From Pseudomonadota bacterium (lineage in GTDB: Bacteria > Pseudomonadota > Alphaproteobacteria > UBA6615), in NCBI GenBank assembly GCA_027618305.1, contig JAQCFD010000003.1:1-39326 (forward strand): a DNA stretch of 39,326 nt, in the 5' to 3' direction. Made by a program: the position numbers and the translations under genes. Every line of letters begins with the position of its first letter. Position 1 is the first letter of the stretch. This document shows positions 17,142 through 25,526 of this stretch, one piece after another. The notes under the pieces were generated by a model. That model was given only the letters and a program-made list of their open reading frames with translations, was not told the DNA's origin and did not search any database.

Positions 17142-17870
17142 GGTCAGGCCTCCGTCGACGGCAATCACCTGCCCCGTCAGCGAGGGTCCGGCGCTCGCCA
17201 GGTAGAGCACGGCGTCGGCAATCTCCTGCGCGGCGGGGAAATCACCCGTGGGAATGCGCGCCTGCATGCGTGCGCGATGGTCGGGGTCTTGCAGGAGGAC
17301 CTGACGAGATTCCGTCATCACGGTCCCCGGTGCGACAGCATTCACGCGAATGCCCGCCTTGGCCCACTCGATGGCCAGCATGCGGGTCATCTGAATCAGC
17401 CCGCCCTTGGAAATGCCGTAGACCGAGCGACCCGCAAATCCGGTCATCCCGTGGGTCGATGCGATATTGACGACCGAGCCGGGCTTTCCCGCATCCATGC
17501 AATGTTCGGCGAGGCGCGCGGCCGCGAAATAGGCGCCCTTGAGATTGATGCCGATGACCGAATCCCACTCCTCCCAGGTGACGTCGACCGCCTGCTGCAG
17601 GAGCGTGCGACCGGCATTGTTTACGAGGGTGTCGAGCCCGCCCAGACCATCAATGGCCGCCGCGACCCCGTCACGGATACTCGCTTCGGACTCGAGCTCG
17701 ATTTCGACAGGCATGGCCGTCACACCGGACAGATCCGGGTGGGTCATCACCTCGTCCAGCAGCCCGATTTCGCGGTCCGCGAGCGCCACGTCGTAGCCGG
17801 CGCGGGCCAGGGTGAGTGCCGTTTCCCGGCCCAGGCCGGTTGACGCACCGGTTACAAGTGCCTTGCTCAT
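17133..17870 (-). CDS. short-chain dehydrogenase/reductase
   Basis: A 245-residue classical SDR. The nucleotide motif is TGASTGLG (residues about 7-14), the NNAG motif is VNNAGRTL, and the catalytic Ser lies in NIASTHG. Tyr and Lys lie in SVYGISKGG. The end is GQVIAVDGGLTAE. ATG 17870 overlaps the cupin stop as ATGA, so it is translationally coupled. It is the last of the nine-gene minus-strand run that includes a complete ABC importer. It probably oxidises or reduces a hydroxyl group of the imported compound or an intermediate, which is inference from context. Confidence 0.92.
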   Translation of the reverse strand: MSKALVTGASTGLGRETALTLARAGYDVALADREIGLLDEVMTHPDLSGVTAMPVEIELESEASIRDGVAAAIDGLGGLDTLVNNAGRTLLQQAVDVTWEEWDSVIGINLKGAYFAAARLAEHCMDAGKPGSVVNIASTHGMTGFAGRSVYGISKGGLIQMTRMLAIEWAKAGIRVNAVAPGTVMTESRQVLLQDPDHRARMQARIPTGDFPAAQEIADAVLYLASAGPSLTGQVIAVDGGLTAE

Positions 17871-18406
17871 GCCGACACCTTCAGGTCGCCGGCCGCGTCG
17901 CGTGCGAGGCCGGTCTCGGACGCCGCATCGGTGATCGTCGGATGCCATTCGACACGCCCGGCCTCAGGACCGCCGATGATTGTTAGCAATGTTCCGGTGC
18001 CCTCGCCGACATGACGGAAGCCGCGATAAACGCCCATGGGCACACTGATCGAATCGAACGGCTCAAGTGTAACCGCGTTTTCGCCGTCGTCGGTCGCCCA
18101 ATAGACCTCCCACGGCCCGATCAGCGGCATGAAGACTTCTTCGGTCTCATGGGAATGCAGGGCGGCGCCGTTGCCCTTCTCGGCCTGGATCATGCCGAGG
18201 TTGAAACCTTTGGCCGGCAACGGGATGTTCGGGCGGAGCTCCGGCTTGTCCGTGGCCTCGACCACGCCCATGCCGACGATGTTGATCTTGAAGCGCTTGT
18301 GCCCCGGGAGACGGCTGTCGACAAACGCCTCGTCCGACCCTGTCAGCTTGGAAAACCGTGCGACAAAGGCTTCCATTTCCGTGACCGAAAGATTGTTGAC
18401 GTCCAT
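17867..18406 (-). CDS. cupin domain protein
   Basis: A 179-residue protein with a cupin barrel in the C-terminal two thirds. Motif 1 is visible as ALHSHETEEVFMPLIGPWEVYW, which has the two His and one Glu spacing of metal cupins. Motif 2 is around VPMGVYRGFRHVGEG. GGAG lies eight bases upstream of ATG 18406. It overlaps the SDR start by four bases. Cupins of this size in catabolic operons are often dioxygenases or isomerases, but no reaction can be named. Confidence 0.86.
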   Translation of the reverse strand: MDVNNLSVTEMEAFVARFSKLTGSDEAFVDSRLPGHKRFKINIVGMGVVEATDKPELRPNIPLPAKGFNLGMIQAEKGNGAALHSHETEEVFMPLIGPWEVYWATDDGENAVTLEPFDSISVPMGVYRGFRHVGEGTGTLLTIIGGPEAGRVEWHPTITDAASETGLARDAAGDLKVSA

Positions 18407-18435
18407 CGGGTGTCTCCTGATTTGAGCAGTACTGT

Positions 18436-19380
18436 CTAGGATGCGGCGGCCTCGGCGACCTTCTTCTCATGCACGGCCAGACCGGCGCGCGCCGCCAACA
18501 GGATCGGCGTGTGCAGCCCGGCGGCCTGAGCGCGGTCAACCATATCGCCGATGATGTGATCGCCCTCGGTGCGGTTTCCGGCCAGCACGTCGCGCAGCAT
18601 CGACGAGGCAAACTTCGAGCCCTGGGTCGAGAACATCTTCTCATAGGTCGCGATGACCTTCTCGGAGACCGTATGACCCAGCGCATCGGCCGTGTCCCGG
18701 CATTCGGCGAGCGCCGCCGTCAGGAACTCGGGACCGGACGGGGTATCGAGAATCTCGCCCACCAAACCGCGGGTCAGTGTGTTGACCGACGACATGGCGC
18801 ACAGCATGGCGAATTTGTCCCACATCACCTGGGAGACATTCGGGCTCGGATCGATGTCGAACTTGACCTTGTCATTGAGCGCTGCGAAGGCCTCGACCCG
18901 CGCCGACATGCCGCCCGCCATCTCGCCATAGGCGATACGGTGGAAGTCTCCGAAATGGGTGATGTCGCCGGTCTCCGGATCGCGCTTGGCGCCGATATAG
19001 CAGGTGCCGCCGAGCACCTTGTCGTCGCCGAACCGCGCCTGCATCAGATCGATCTGTTTCATGCCGTTCAGCAGCGGCAGGATCGTGGTCTGCGCCCCAA
19101 CGGCCGGTGCGATCACATCCATCGCCGCGCCGAGATCGTAGGCCTTGCAGGCCACGATAATCAGGTCGAACTCACCCGATAATTGATCGGCGGTCGCGGC
19201 GTTTACCGGGACCGTGAAATCGTCGAAGAAATCGCTGTGCACGATCAGGCCGCGTTCGGCGAGCTGGGCCTGCCGGTGCGGCCGCACCAGGAAGGTCACA
19301 TCGCAACCGGCTTCGGCCAGGCGACCGCCGAAATAGGCGCCGACGCCGCCGGCGCCGAACACAAGAATGCGCATACTCAT
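18436..19380 (-). CDS. ketopantoate reductase family protein
   Basis: A 314-residue oxidoreductase with the N-terminal nucleotide motif GAGGVGAYFGG and the segments DLIIVACKAYD and ILPLLNGMKQIDLM, all characteristic of the ApbA/PanE family. The C-terminal helical domain has KFAMLCAMSSVNTLTRG and the SSMLRDVLAGNRTEGDHIIGDMV block with the family Glu. PanE reduces 2-dehydropantoate with NADPH, but many paralogues in catabolic clusters act on other 2-oxo acids. Its place between ABC ATPases and a cupin suggests such a paralogue, so no symbol is given. Confidence 0.88.
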   Translation of the reverse strand: MSMRILVFGAGGVGAYFGGRLAEAGCDVTFLVRPHRQAQLAERGLIVHSDFFDDFTVPVNAATADQLSGEFDLIIVACKAYDLGAAMDVIAPAVGAQTTILPLLNGMKQIDLMQARFGDDKVLGGTCYIGAKRDPETGDITHFGDFHRIAYGEMAGGMSARVEAFAALNDKVKFDIDPSPNVSQVMWDKFAMLCAMSSVNTLTRGLVGEILDTPSGPEFLTAALAECRDTADALGHTVSEKVIATYEKMFSTQGSKFASSMLRDVLAGNRTEGDHIIGDMVDRAQAAGLHTPILLAARAGLAVHEKKVAEAAAS

Positions 19381-19392
19381 GACAGTAATTTC

Positions 19393-20511
19393 CTAGTCGG
19401 TCAGGCAGAGACCATGTTCAGGCCGGAAGGTCAGCCAGACCGTCTGGTCGGGGCGCAGATTCTCGTAATGGTCGATCTGAATGCCGATCTCATGTCCGCT
19501 CGCGCTCACCCGGCCCTCGAGGAAACTCCCGAGATAGATGGTATCGATGACCTTACCCTCGATGACATTTTGGCCATCCGATACATCGGGCGCATCGAGA
19601 TGGAGCTGCACATCTTCGGGCCGCAGGTTGAAGAAGATCCGATCACCCGTTTGCGCGGCGGGGGCACCCGTCCCGCGCAGCCGCAGCGGCGCACCGCCAT
19701 TGGTCGACGGCACCTCGACCTCGCAGGTCTCGCCGCTGCGCGCGGTCAGCTTGCCCTCGAGCAGGCTGGTCACGCCGATGAAGTTTGCGACAAATGAATT
19801 GACCGGGTTCGCATAGATGTCCTCCGGGTCGCCGATCTGCTGGATCACGGCCTTGTCCATGACCACCACCCGGTCGCTCATGACCAGCGCTTCGGACTGG
19901 TCATGGGTGACGAAGATCGAGGTGATCCCGACTTCCTTCTGCAGGCGCACAATCTCGTCGCGCATCTGCTCACGCAGCTTCGCATCGAGGTTCGAGAGCG
20001 GCTCATCGAACAGGATGACATCCGGTTCGTAGACAATCGCGCGGGCGAGCGCGACGCGCTGGCGCTGGCCACCCGAAAGCTTCGTGGCGAACCGGTCGGC
20101 GACGTGATCGAGGCCGACAAGCTCCAGGGCCTTCATGGTCTTCGTCTTGATTTCGGCACCGGACGCACGGCGCACCCGCAGCCCGTAGGCGACGTTGTCA
20201 AACACCGTCATATGCGGCCACACGGCGTAACTCTGGAAGACCATCCCGATGTTGCGGTGTTCCGGGAACAGGTAGATGTCCTTCTCCGGCGCGACAACGG
20301 TTTCGCCGCCAATCCGGATTTCACCGGCTTCCGGCCGCTCGAGACCCGCGACACAGCGCAGAGTCGTGGTCTTCCCGCAACCCGACGGCCCCAGGAGAGT
20401 AACGAATTCGCCCTGGGCGATATCCAGGTTGAAGTCCTTCACGGCGGTCTCCGCACCGTAACTCTTGTAGAGATGCTCGATCGAGACTTTGATGTCGCTA
20501 TTCGAGGTCAT
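19393..20511 (-). CDS. ABC importer ATPase, Fe3+/polyamine type (second of two)
   Basis: A 372-residue ABC ATPase starting MTSNSDIKVSIEHLYKSYGA. Walker A is GPSGCGKTT, the Q-loop is in MVFQSYAVWPHMT, the signature is LSGGQRQR, and Walker B is VILFDEPLSNLDAKL. A C-terminal TOBE region of about 120 residues (from FVANFIGVTSLLEG onward) places it with importer ATPases of the PotA/FbpC/UgpC type. ATG 20511 overlaps the stop of the neighbouring ATPase gene as ATGA, which fixes the start. It is similar in design to that neighbour but differs throughout, so the pair probably forms a heterodimer or serves two states of one permease; this is inference. Confidence 0.93.
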   Translation of the reverse strand: MTSNSDIKVSIEHLYKSYGAETAVKDFNLDIAQGEFVTLLGPSGCGKTTTLRCVAGLERPEAGEIRIGGETVVAPEKDIYLFPEHRNIGMVFQSYAVWPHMTVFDNVAYGLRVRRASGAEIKTKTMKALELVGLDHVADRFATKLSGGQRQRVALARAIVYEPDVILFDEPLSNLDAKLREQMRDEIVRLQKEVGITSIFVTHDQSEALVMSDRVVVMDKAVIQQIGDPEDIYANPVNSFVANFIGVTSLLEGKLTARSGETCEVEVPSTNGGAPLRLRGTGAPAAQTGDRIFFNLRPEDVQLHLDAPDVSDGQNVIEGKVIDTIYLGSFLEGRVSASGHEIGIQIDHYENLRPDQTVWLTFRPEHGLCLTD

Positions 20512-21611
20512 GGCTGCACCGCCAAAGTGTGTTCGGCATCGAAGCGCAGATGCACTTTCTCGCCGGTACGCGGATGATTGCGGGGGTGAGAGATCACCTT
20601 CCACTCGAAGTCGCCCCACTTCACCCGGCAGTCGACATAACTGCCCAGGAAAATAGCGTGGATACACTCGCCCGTCAGCACACCACCACCGCCCTCGGGG
20701 ACGGCATGGACGTTCTCGGGACGGACTGAAAGAACCGCGTCCTCGCCGGCGGCAATGCCGGCCGTAAGGCGGCACGGCAGCTGTACCGTCTGCCCGTCCT
20801 GGGTGACTTCGAACTTGCCGATGCCCGGCTCGCTGACTTCAACGACCTTCCCCTTCATGAGATTGGCGATGCCGATGAAGTTGCTGACATACTCGTTGAC
20901 GGGCTTCGAATAGATTTCAACGGGCCCGCCACGTTGCTCGATCTTGCCCTTGCTCATGACGATGATCTCGTCGCTCATCACCAGCGCTTCGGACTGGTCA
21001 TGGGTCACATAAATCGATGTGATGCCGACCTCGTTCTGGATGCGCTTGAGCTCGACGCGCATCTGTTCGCGCAACTTGAGATCGAGGTTCGAGAGGGGTT
21101 CGTCGAACAGCAGCAGGCTCGGTTTGGACACAATGGCACGTGCCAGGGAGGCACGCTGCTGCTGGCCGCCCGACAGGTTGGTCGCGAGGCTGTCCGCCCA
21201 GTCGGTCAATCCGACCAGCTCGAGCACCTCGGCCACACGGTCGTCGATGTCCGATTGGTCCCAATTACGAATCTCGAGCGGATAGGCGACATTCTGCGCC
21301 ACCGTCATGTGCGGCCAGATGGCGTAGCTCTGGAAGACCATCCCGATGTCGCGTTTTTCCGGCGGCAGGAACAGACCTTCCTTGGGCGACGTGAATATCG
21401 TCTCGCCAACCCGAATTCGCCCACCATCGATCGTATGCAGGCCGGCAATGCTCATCAGCGTCGTCGTCTTGCCGCAGCCCGAGGGGCCCAACAGCGTCAG
21501 GAATGCGCCCTTCGGTATACCGAAGGAAATGCCGTCCACAGCCTTGTCGTCGCCGAAATACTTGACGAGATTATCGACCTGCAGATAGGCGCCGGATGTA
21601 TCAACAGCCAT
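20508..21611 (-). CDS. ABC importer ATPase, Fe3+/polyamine type (first of two)
   Basis: A 367-residue ABC ATPase starting MAVDTSGAYLQVDNLVKYFGD. Walker A is GPSGCGKTTT, the signature is LSGGQQQR, Walker B is LLLFDEPLSNLDLKL, and a TOBE domain lies in the last 120 residues. It follows the permease by ten bases and overlaps the second ATPase start by four. Two consecutive, non-identical ATPases with one fused permease is a known layout for some Fe3+-type importers, which normally need two ATPase subunits per transporter. Confidence 0.93.
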   Translation of the reverse strand: MAVDTSGAYLQVDNLVKYFGDDKAVDGISFGIPKGAFLTLLGPSGCGKTTTLMSIAGLHTIDGGRIRVGETIFTSPKEGLFLPPEKRDIGMVFQSYAIWPHMTVAQNVAYPLEIRNWDQSDIDDRVAEVLELVGLTDWADSLATNLSGGQQQRASLARAIVSKPSLLLFDEPLSNLDLKLREQMRVELKRIQNEVGITSIYVTHDQSEALVMSDEIIVMSKGKIEQRGGPVEIYSKPVNEYVSNFIGIANLMKGKVVEVSEPGIGKFEVTQDGQTVQLPCRLTAGIAAGEDAVLSVRPENVHAVPEGGGGVLTGECIHAIFLGSYVDCRVKWGDFEWKVISHPRNHPRTGEKVHLRFDAEHTLAVQP

Positions 21612-21621
21612 GATTCTCCCC

Positions 21622-23373
21622 CTAGGCCGTCAGGGCTTCGCGCCCGGCGAAGCGCCGGAATGCATAGATTGCGATCAGCAGCAGAACCGTCTGCGCCATC
21701 GACAGGGCCGCGGTGAGCGGCTCGTTCTCGAAGTTCGTCAGATAGTAAACGCCGACCGACAGTGTTTCGGTGCCCGTCGTGAACAGGATAATCGAGATCG
21801 ACAGTTCACGCAGGAAGATGATGAACAGCAAAATCCAGCCCGCGAACAGACCGGGTTTCAACAGCGGGATCGTGATCCGCCACAGGGTCGTGAACCAGGA
21901 TGCACCCGCCATCCGCGACGACTGGTCGAGCTCTTCGGAGATCGCCAGCATGATCGAGGAGATGTTGCGCTGCCCGTAAGGGAAGAAGCGCGTGATGTAG
22001 GCCAGCATCAAAATCCACAGCGTCGCGTAGATCGGGGTCTGGATGTAGGTCACCAGCACGCCCATCGCCAACACGATGCCCGGGAAGCCGATCGGCACCA
22101 CCGACAGGAAGTCGAGCATCCGCACGCCGAAACCCTTGGTGCGGTGGATCATGTAGGAGATGACCAGCGCCATCACCATCGCAATCGACGCGCCGCCGAA
22201 GGCCAGAATCAGCGAGTTGCCGATGCCGTTGGTCGCCGCCGAGATCGCTTCCGGACGCCACCAGAACAGGGTCTTCACATAGTTGATGGTGGTCAAATCC
22301 GCCCACACGATCTTGCCGGTCCACACCGGGTGCAGGCTGACGATGATCAGGCAGACGATCGGCAGCACCACCGCAACGGCGATGAACGTCAGATTGTAGC
22401 CGAAGGCCACCCACTTCCACGGGCCCAGATCGAGCACGTTCGGGCGGAAGCCCTTGCCGGTCACGGTTGTGAAGGACCGCGGCGCGATGTAGCGCTGCTG
22501 AACCCAGATTAGGAACACGGTGATAATGCCCAGCGCCATGCTCATCGCGGCGCCGAGGTAATGGTTGGCGTCGTCGCCGACCGCCTTGGAGAAAATCTGT
22601 GTCGTCAGGGTTTCCCAGCCATAAGGAGCCGAGAGCTTGAACGGTACGCCGAACTCGCCGGCACTGGTCACGAACACGATGATCGCGCCCGAAAGGATGC
22701 CCGGCATGACCAGCGGCAGGGTGACCGTCATGGTCGTGCGCACGAGGCCGGCACCGGTCGTCCGCGCACTGTCCTCCAGCGAGGGGTCCATGCGTCGCAG
22801 CGAGCCAACCACAAAGAGATAAACCAGTGGCGCGAAGAAGATGCCGGTCACCCAGATCACGCCCCAGATATTGTCGATATTCATGATCGCGCCCTCGATC
22901 CCGAGGACATCGCGCGCCAGGTTGTTCAGCAGTCCGGTCTGGGGCTCACCCAGATTGTGCCAGGCGATCGCGCCGACGAAGGGCGAAAGGAAGAACGGGA
23001 TCAGATTGTAGGGCTCGAGATAGTCGCGGCCCGGGCAGTTGGTGCGCGCGTTGATCCAGGCGAGTGACACACCGAGGAAGGTGGCCAGCACCGTGGAGCC
23101 CGACGAGATGATCAGCGTGTTGATGAATGCCTTCGGGATAATCCGGTCGGTGAACATCTCGACATAGTTGCCGAAGCCCCAGGCCGTATCCCAACCCAGC
23201 GGGTCGAGCACCTTGAAGCTGGAGACGAACAAAACCGCCAAAGGCACGATCACAGCGCCGGCGACGATAATCGCCACGACAAAGGTGATCAGGTTCTCCT
23301 GCGTCATCATGGCGCGCAGGCGGTTGCTGGTGCGGGAGCGTTCGCGCGTCGGCGAAAGTGTTTCCGTGGTCAT
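21622..23373 (-). CDS. ABC importer permease, fused two-domain Fe3+ type
   Basis: A 583-residue inner-membrane protein that holds two permease domains in one chain, like FbpB or ThiP. The first EAA-like loop is around LEDSARTTGAGLVRTTMTVTLPLVMPGILSG and the second around LDQSSRMAGASWFTTLWRITIPLLKPGLFAGW. About twelve membrane segments are expected. The fused form means the transporter needs no second permease gene, which agrees with the cluster. The upstream binding-protein gene ends about 140 bp before, with a strong hairpin in the gap. Confidence 0.92.
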   Translation of the reverse strand: MTTETLSPTRERSRTSNRLRAMMTQENLITFVVAIIVAGAVIVPLAVLFVSSFKVLDPLGWDTAWGFGNYVEMFTDRIIPKAFINTLIISSGSTVLATFLGVSLAWINARTNCPGRDYLEPYNLIPFFLSPFVGAIAWHNLGEPQTGLLNNLARDVLGIEGAIMNIDNIWGVIWVTGIFFAPLVYLFVVGSLRRMDPSLEDSARTTGAGLVRTTMTVTLPLVMPGILSGAIIVFVTSAGEFGVPFKLSAPYGWETLTTQIFSKAVGDDANHYLGAAMSMALGIITVFLIWVQQRYIAPRSFTTVTGKGFRPNVLDLGPWKWVAFGYNLTFIAVAVVLPIVCLIIVSLHPVWTGKIVWADLTTINYVKTLFWWRPEAISAATNGIGNSLILAFGGASIAMVMALVISYMIHRTKGFGVRMLDFLSVVPIGFPGIVLAMGVLVTYIQTPIYATLWILMLAYITRFFPYGQRNISSIMLAISEELDQSSRMAGASWFTTLWRITIPLLKPGLFAGWILLFIIFLRELSISIILFTTGTETLSVGVYYLTNFENEPLTAALSMAQTVLLLIAIYAFRRFAGREALTA

Positions 23374-23460
23374 CGCGTATCCACCGGATCAAATCTGAAT
23401 GGGGTCACACGACGAATTCGCCGTGCAATGCATAAAAGCTGCAGCTGGGAAGTGGAAGTG

Positions 23461-23495
23461 ATCGCGGGGTCCGGGAATTTTCCGGACCCCGCGAT
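23461..23495 (-). other. 15-bp hairpin between binding-protein and permease genes
   Basis: The arms 23461-23475 and 23481-23495 pair over 15 positions (one G-U) around a five-base AT loop. They contain GCGGGGTCCGG and its complement. There is no T run on the minus-strand 3' side, so it is more likely an mRNA-stabilising or partial-termination structure than a full terminator. It lies 20 bp after the binding-protein stop. Confidence 0.75.
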
Positions 23496-23514
23496 ATCCG
23501 TCAGGCTCTGGGGC

Positions 23515-24633
23515 CTAGCGGAAGTTCTCTTGCCAAAGGTCGCGCGCAGGCTTGGCATCCTTCGCCGCCTGAACAACCCAGTCCTTCATGCCGAGCAGCT
23601 TGGTCTTATCAAGGTCAAGCAGATACGGCGCAGCTGCAGCCGGCGGCTCGTAGCCCGCACGCATGCTGTAGACGGCCTCACCTTCGACGAAGATGTCTGA
23701 ACCTTCTTTCGACAGCAGGAACTCGATCAGCAGTTTGCCGGCGTTCGGGTGCGGGGCACCTTTGAGCACGGCAACCTGGTTGCCGAGCATGACCTGACCT
23801 TCGCTGTAGGAGCCGATCTTGAGCTTGTCCTTGAGGTCCTCGGACTTGAGCACGTTCTGATACACGCGGCCCGACAGGTTCCACATGTCGAACGGACGCT
23901 GACAGGAAATGACCATCTGCATCTTCGGCTCGGTGCGGAACTCGACGAGGGGGTCGGTCTTCTTCAGTGCCGGCCAGAACTCGTTGAAGTTCACGGCGCC
24001 CGCCTCAGCCAACGCCAACGTCGTGTTGGTGTAGGTGAACGACTTGGTGATGTCGGACGAGATGGTCTTGCCGCTCAGGCTGGCCGCGACCGTGTCCGCA
24101 TAAGACGTGACGTTGAAGTTCTCCATGCCGGGGCAGGATGCGTTCCAGACCGGCTGGAACGTGTAAGCCAACGGCGTCACCACATACGGATACTTCGAAT
24201 ACTGACCGGCCTTCTCGACCAATCCCACGCTGTCTGCCCAGTAACCGCTATCGAGTTTCTCGAACGCATCGCGCTCGGCAGCGGCAGCAAAGAAGCTCGG
24301 CGCGCTGACCAGAATCAGGTCGACGGTGAACTTGCCGGCCTGAATTTCCTGGCGGACCTGCGCCACCGTGGCGCCCGTGCCCTTGCGAAGGCTGTTGAAT
24401 TCGAAGTCGTCGCCAAGATTATAGCGCGCCCTGAAAGCCTCGCCCATGCGCTGCGCCGTACGGTCGCTGAACAGAGGATGAATGATGGTGACACCACCTT
24501 CGGCCTTTGCCAGCGGCGCGAGCGCCTTTTCCTGGGCATTGAGATGGCCGTCGGCCTGCGCAACCGAACCGGCCGCGAGAAGAGCGATCGCCGACACGGC
24601 TCCCGCCCACACTGATTTACGTTGGAATTTCAT
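23515..24633 (-). CDS. ABC importer extracellular solute-binding protein
   Basis: A 372-residue periplasmic binding protein with a signal peptide (about residues 1-27, ending SVAQA-DGH). It has the two-lobe pattern of the SBP_bac_1/6 or Fe3+-type group: GGVTIIHPLFSDRTAQRMGEAF, ATVAQVRQEIQAGKFTVDLILVSAP, and the C-terminal LKGAPHPNAGKLLIEFLLSKEGSDIFV. The GAPHPNAGKLLIEFLLS segment is typical of type-II iron, putrescine and phosphonate binding proteins. The ligand is unknown. GGGAGAGG lies ten bases before ATG 24633. It is the first gene of the transport set, about 100 bp after the hydratase gene. Confidence 0.92.
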   Translation of the reverse strand: MKFQRKSVWAGAVSAIALLAAGSVAQADGHLNAQEKALAPLAKAEGGVTIIHPLFSDRTAQRMGEAFRARYNLGDDFEFNSLRKGTGATVAQVRQEIQAGKFTVDLILVSAPSFFAAAAERDAFEKLDSGYWADSVGLVEKAGQYSKYPYVVTPLAYTFQPVWNASCPGMENFNVTSYADTVAASLSGKTISSDITKSFTYTNTTLALAEAGAVNFNEFWPALKKTDPLVEFRTEPKMQMVISCQRPFDMWNLSGRVYQNVLKSEDLKDKLKIGSYSEGQVMLGNQVAVLKGAPHPNAGKLLIEFLLSKEGSDIFVEGEAVYSMRAGYEPPAAAAPYLLDLDKTKLLGMKDWVVQAAKDAKPARDLWQENFR

Positions 24634-24733
24634 CGAATTCCTCTCCCTATGTTCATTTAGTTAACGGAACGCCACTATTTTTCTTTTTGTGTAACGGATT
24701 TGTGGGGCAGAGGGAAGAGGATGTTGTCCGGAC

Positions 24734-25501
24734 TTATCCAGATATTTTAGTCAGCGCGGCGGCCTGGGCCGCCCGGGCTTCCGAACTCGTCATATTGAGC
24801 AATACCTGATCCTGCTCCAGCGTTGCGGTATCGGTCCCTGAGAACAGCCGGTTCACCGATTCCTTGATCATCTGCTGGGCCACCCGGGGTTTGGCCGTGA
24901 TCTCCGCCGCCATCACCAGCGCCGCGGCCATCGTGTCGTCACTCACCTCTTCACACAGGCCCCAGTCGAGTGCCGTCGCGGCGTCGACCCGGCGGCACAG
25001 CCCGGCGATCAGCTTGGCGCGGGCCGGCCCGACGAGCCGGACCAGGCGCGGCAGCGTGCCCCAGGAATAGGTGATGCCGAGCTCCACCTCCGGTGCGCGC
25101 AACCATGCGCCCGTCTGCAGAATGCGGAAGTCACACGACAGGGCGAGCGAAATGCCACCGCCAATCGCGAACCGGTCAACCGCCGCAATCGTCAGCTGGG
25201 GCAGTGCCTCCCAGGCGCGGCACATCTCCAGGCCAAGGCGGATGTGCCGCCGCGCCTCAACAAGCGGAAGCTCCTGCGCAAATGAATCCGGTTGGGAGAT
25301 ATCGTTGCCCGCACAGAAGGCGCCCCCGGCGCCGGCCAGGATAATCGCACCGATATCGGTCCGCTCGGCCAGCGCGTGCGCCGTGGCAGCAAGCTCTCGC
25401 TTCAATTCAGACGACAGCGCGTTGCGTTTGTGTGGCCGATTGAGCCGCACAATCAGCGTATCGCCGCCGGCCTCCTCGACGGTCACGACGGGATCGGACA
25501 C
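24734..25501 (-). CDS. enoyl-CoA hydratase/isomerase family protein
   Basis: A 255-residue crotonase-fold protein from GTG 25501; AAGGAGA lies six bases upstream, and the longer frame starting at 25621 is antisense-like sequence. The oxyanion-hole motifs are AGAGGAFCAGNDIS and FAIGGGISLALSCDFRI. The catalytic segment APEVELGITYSWGTLPRLVRLVG has a Glu, but the second classical Glu position is not certain. Family members hydrate or isomerise CoA thioesters. The gene starts 25 bp after the CmcJ-like gene stop and precedes the binding-protein gene in the same direction. Confidence 0.88.
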   Translation of the reverse strand: MSDPVVTVEEAGGDTLIVRLNRPHKRNALSSELKRELAATAHALAERTDIGAIILAGAGGAFCAGNDISQPDSFAQELPLVEARRHIRLGLEMCRAWEALPQLTIAAVDRFAIGGGISLALSCDFRILQTGAWLRAPEVELGITYSWGTLPRLVRLVGPARAKLIAGLCRRVDAATALDWGLCEEVSDDTMAAALVMAAEITAKPRVAQQMIKESVNRLFSGTDTATLEQDQVLLNMTSSEARAAQAAALTKISG

Positions 25502-25526
25502 AACAATTCTCCTTAAACGCGAACCA

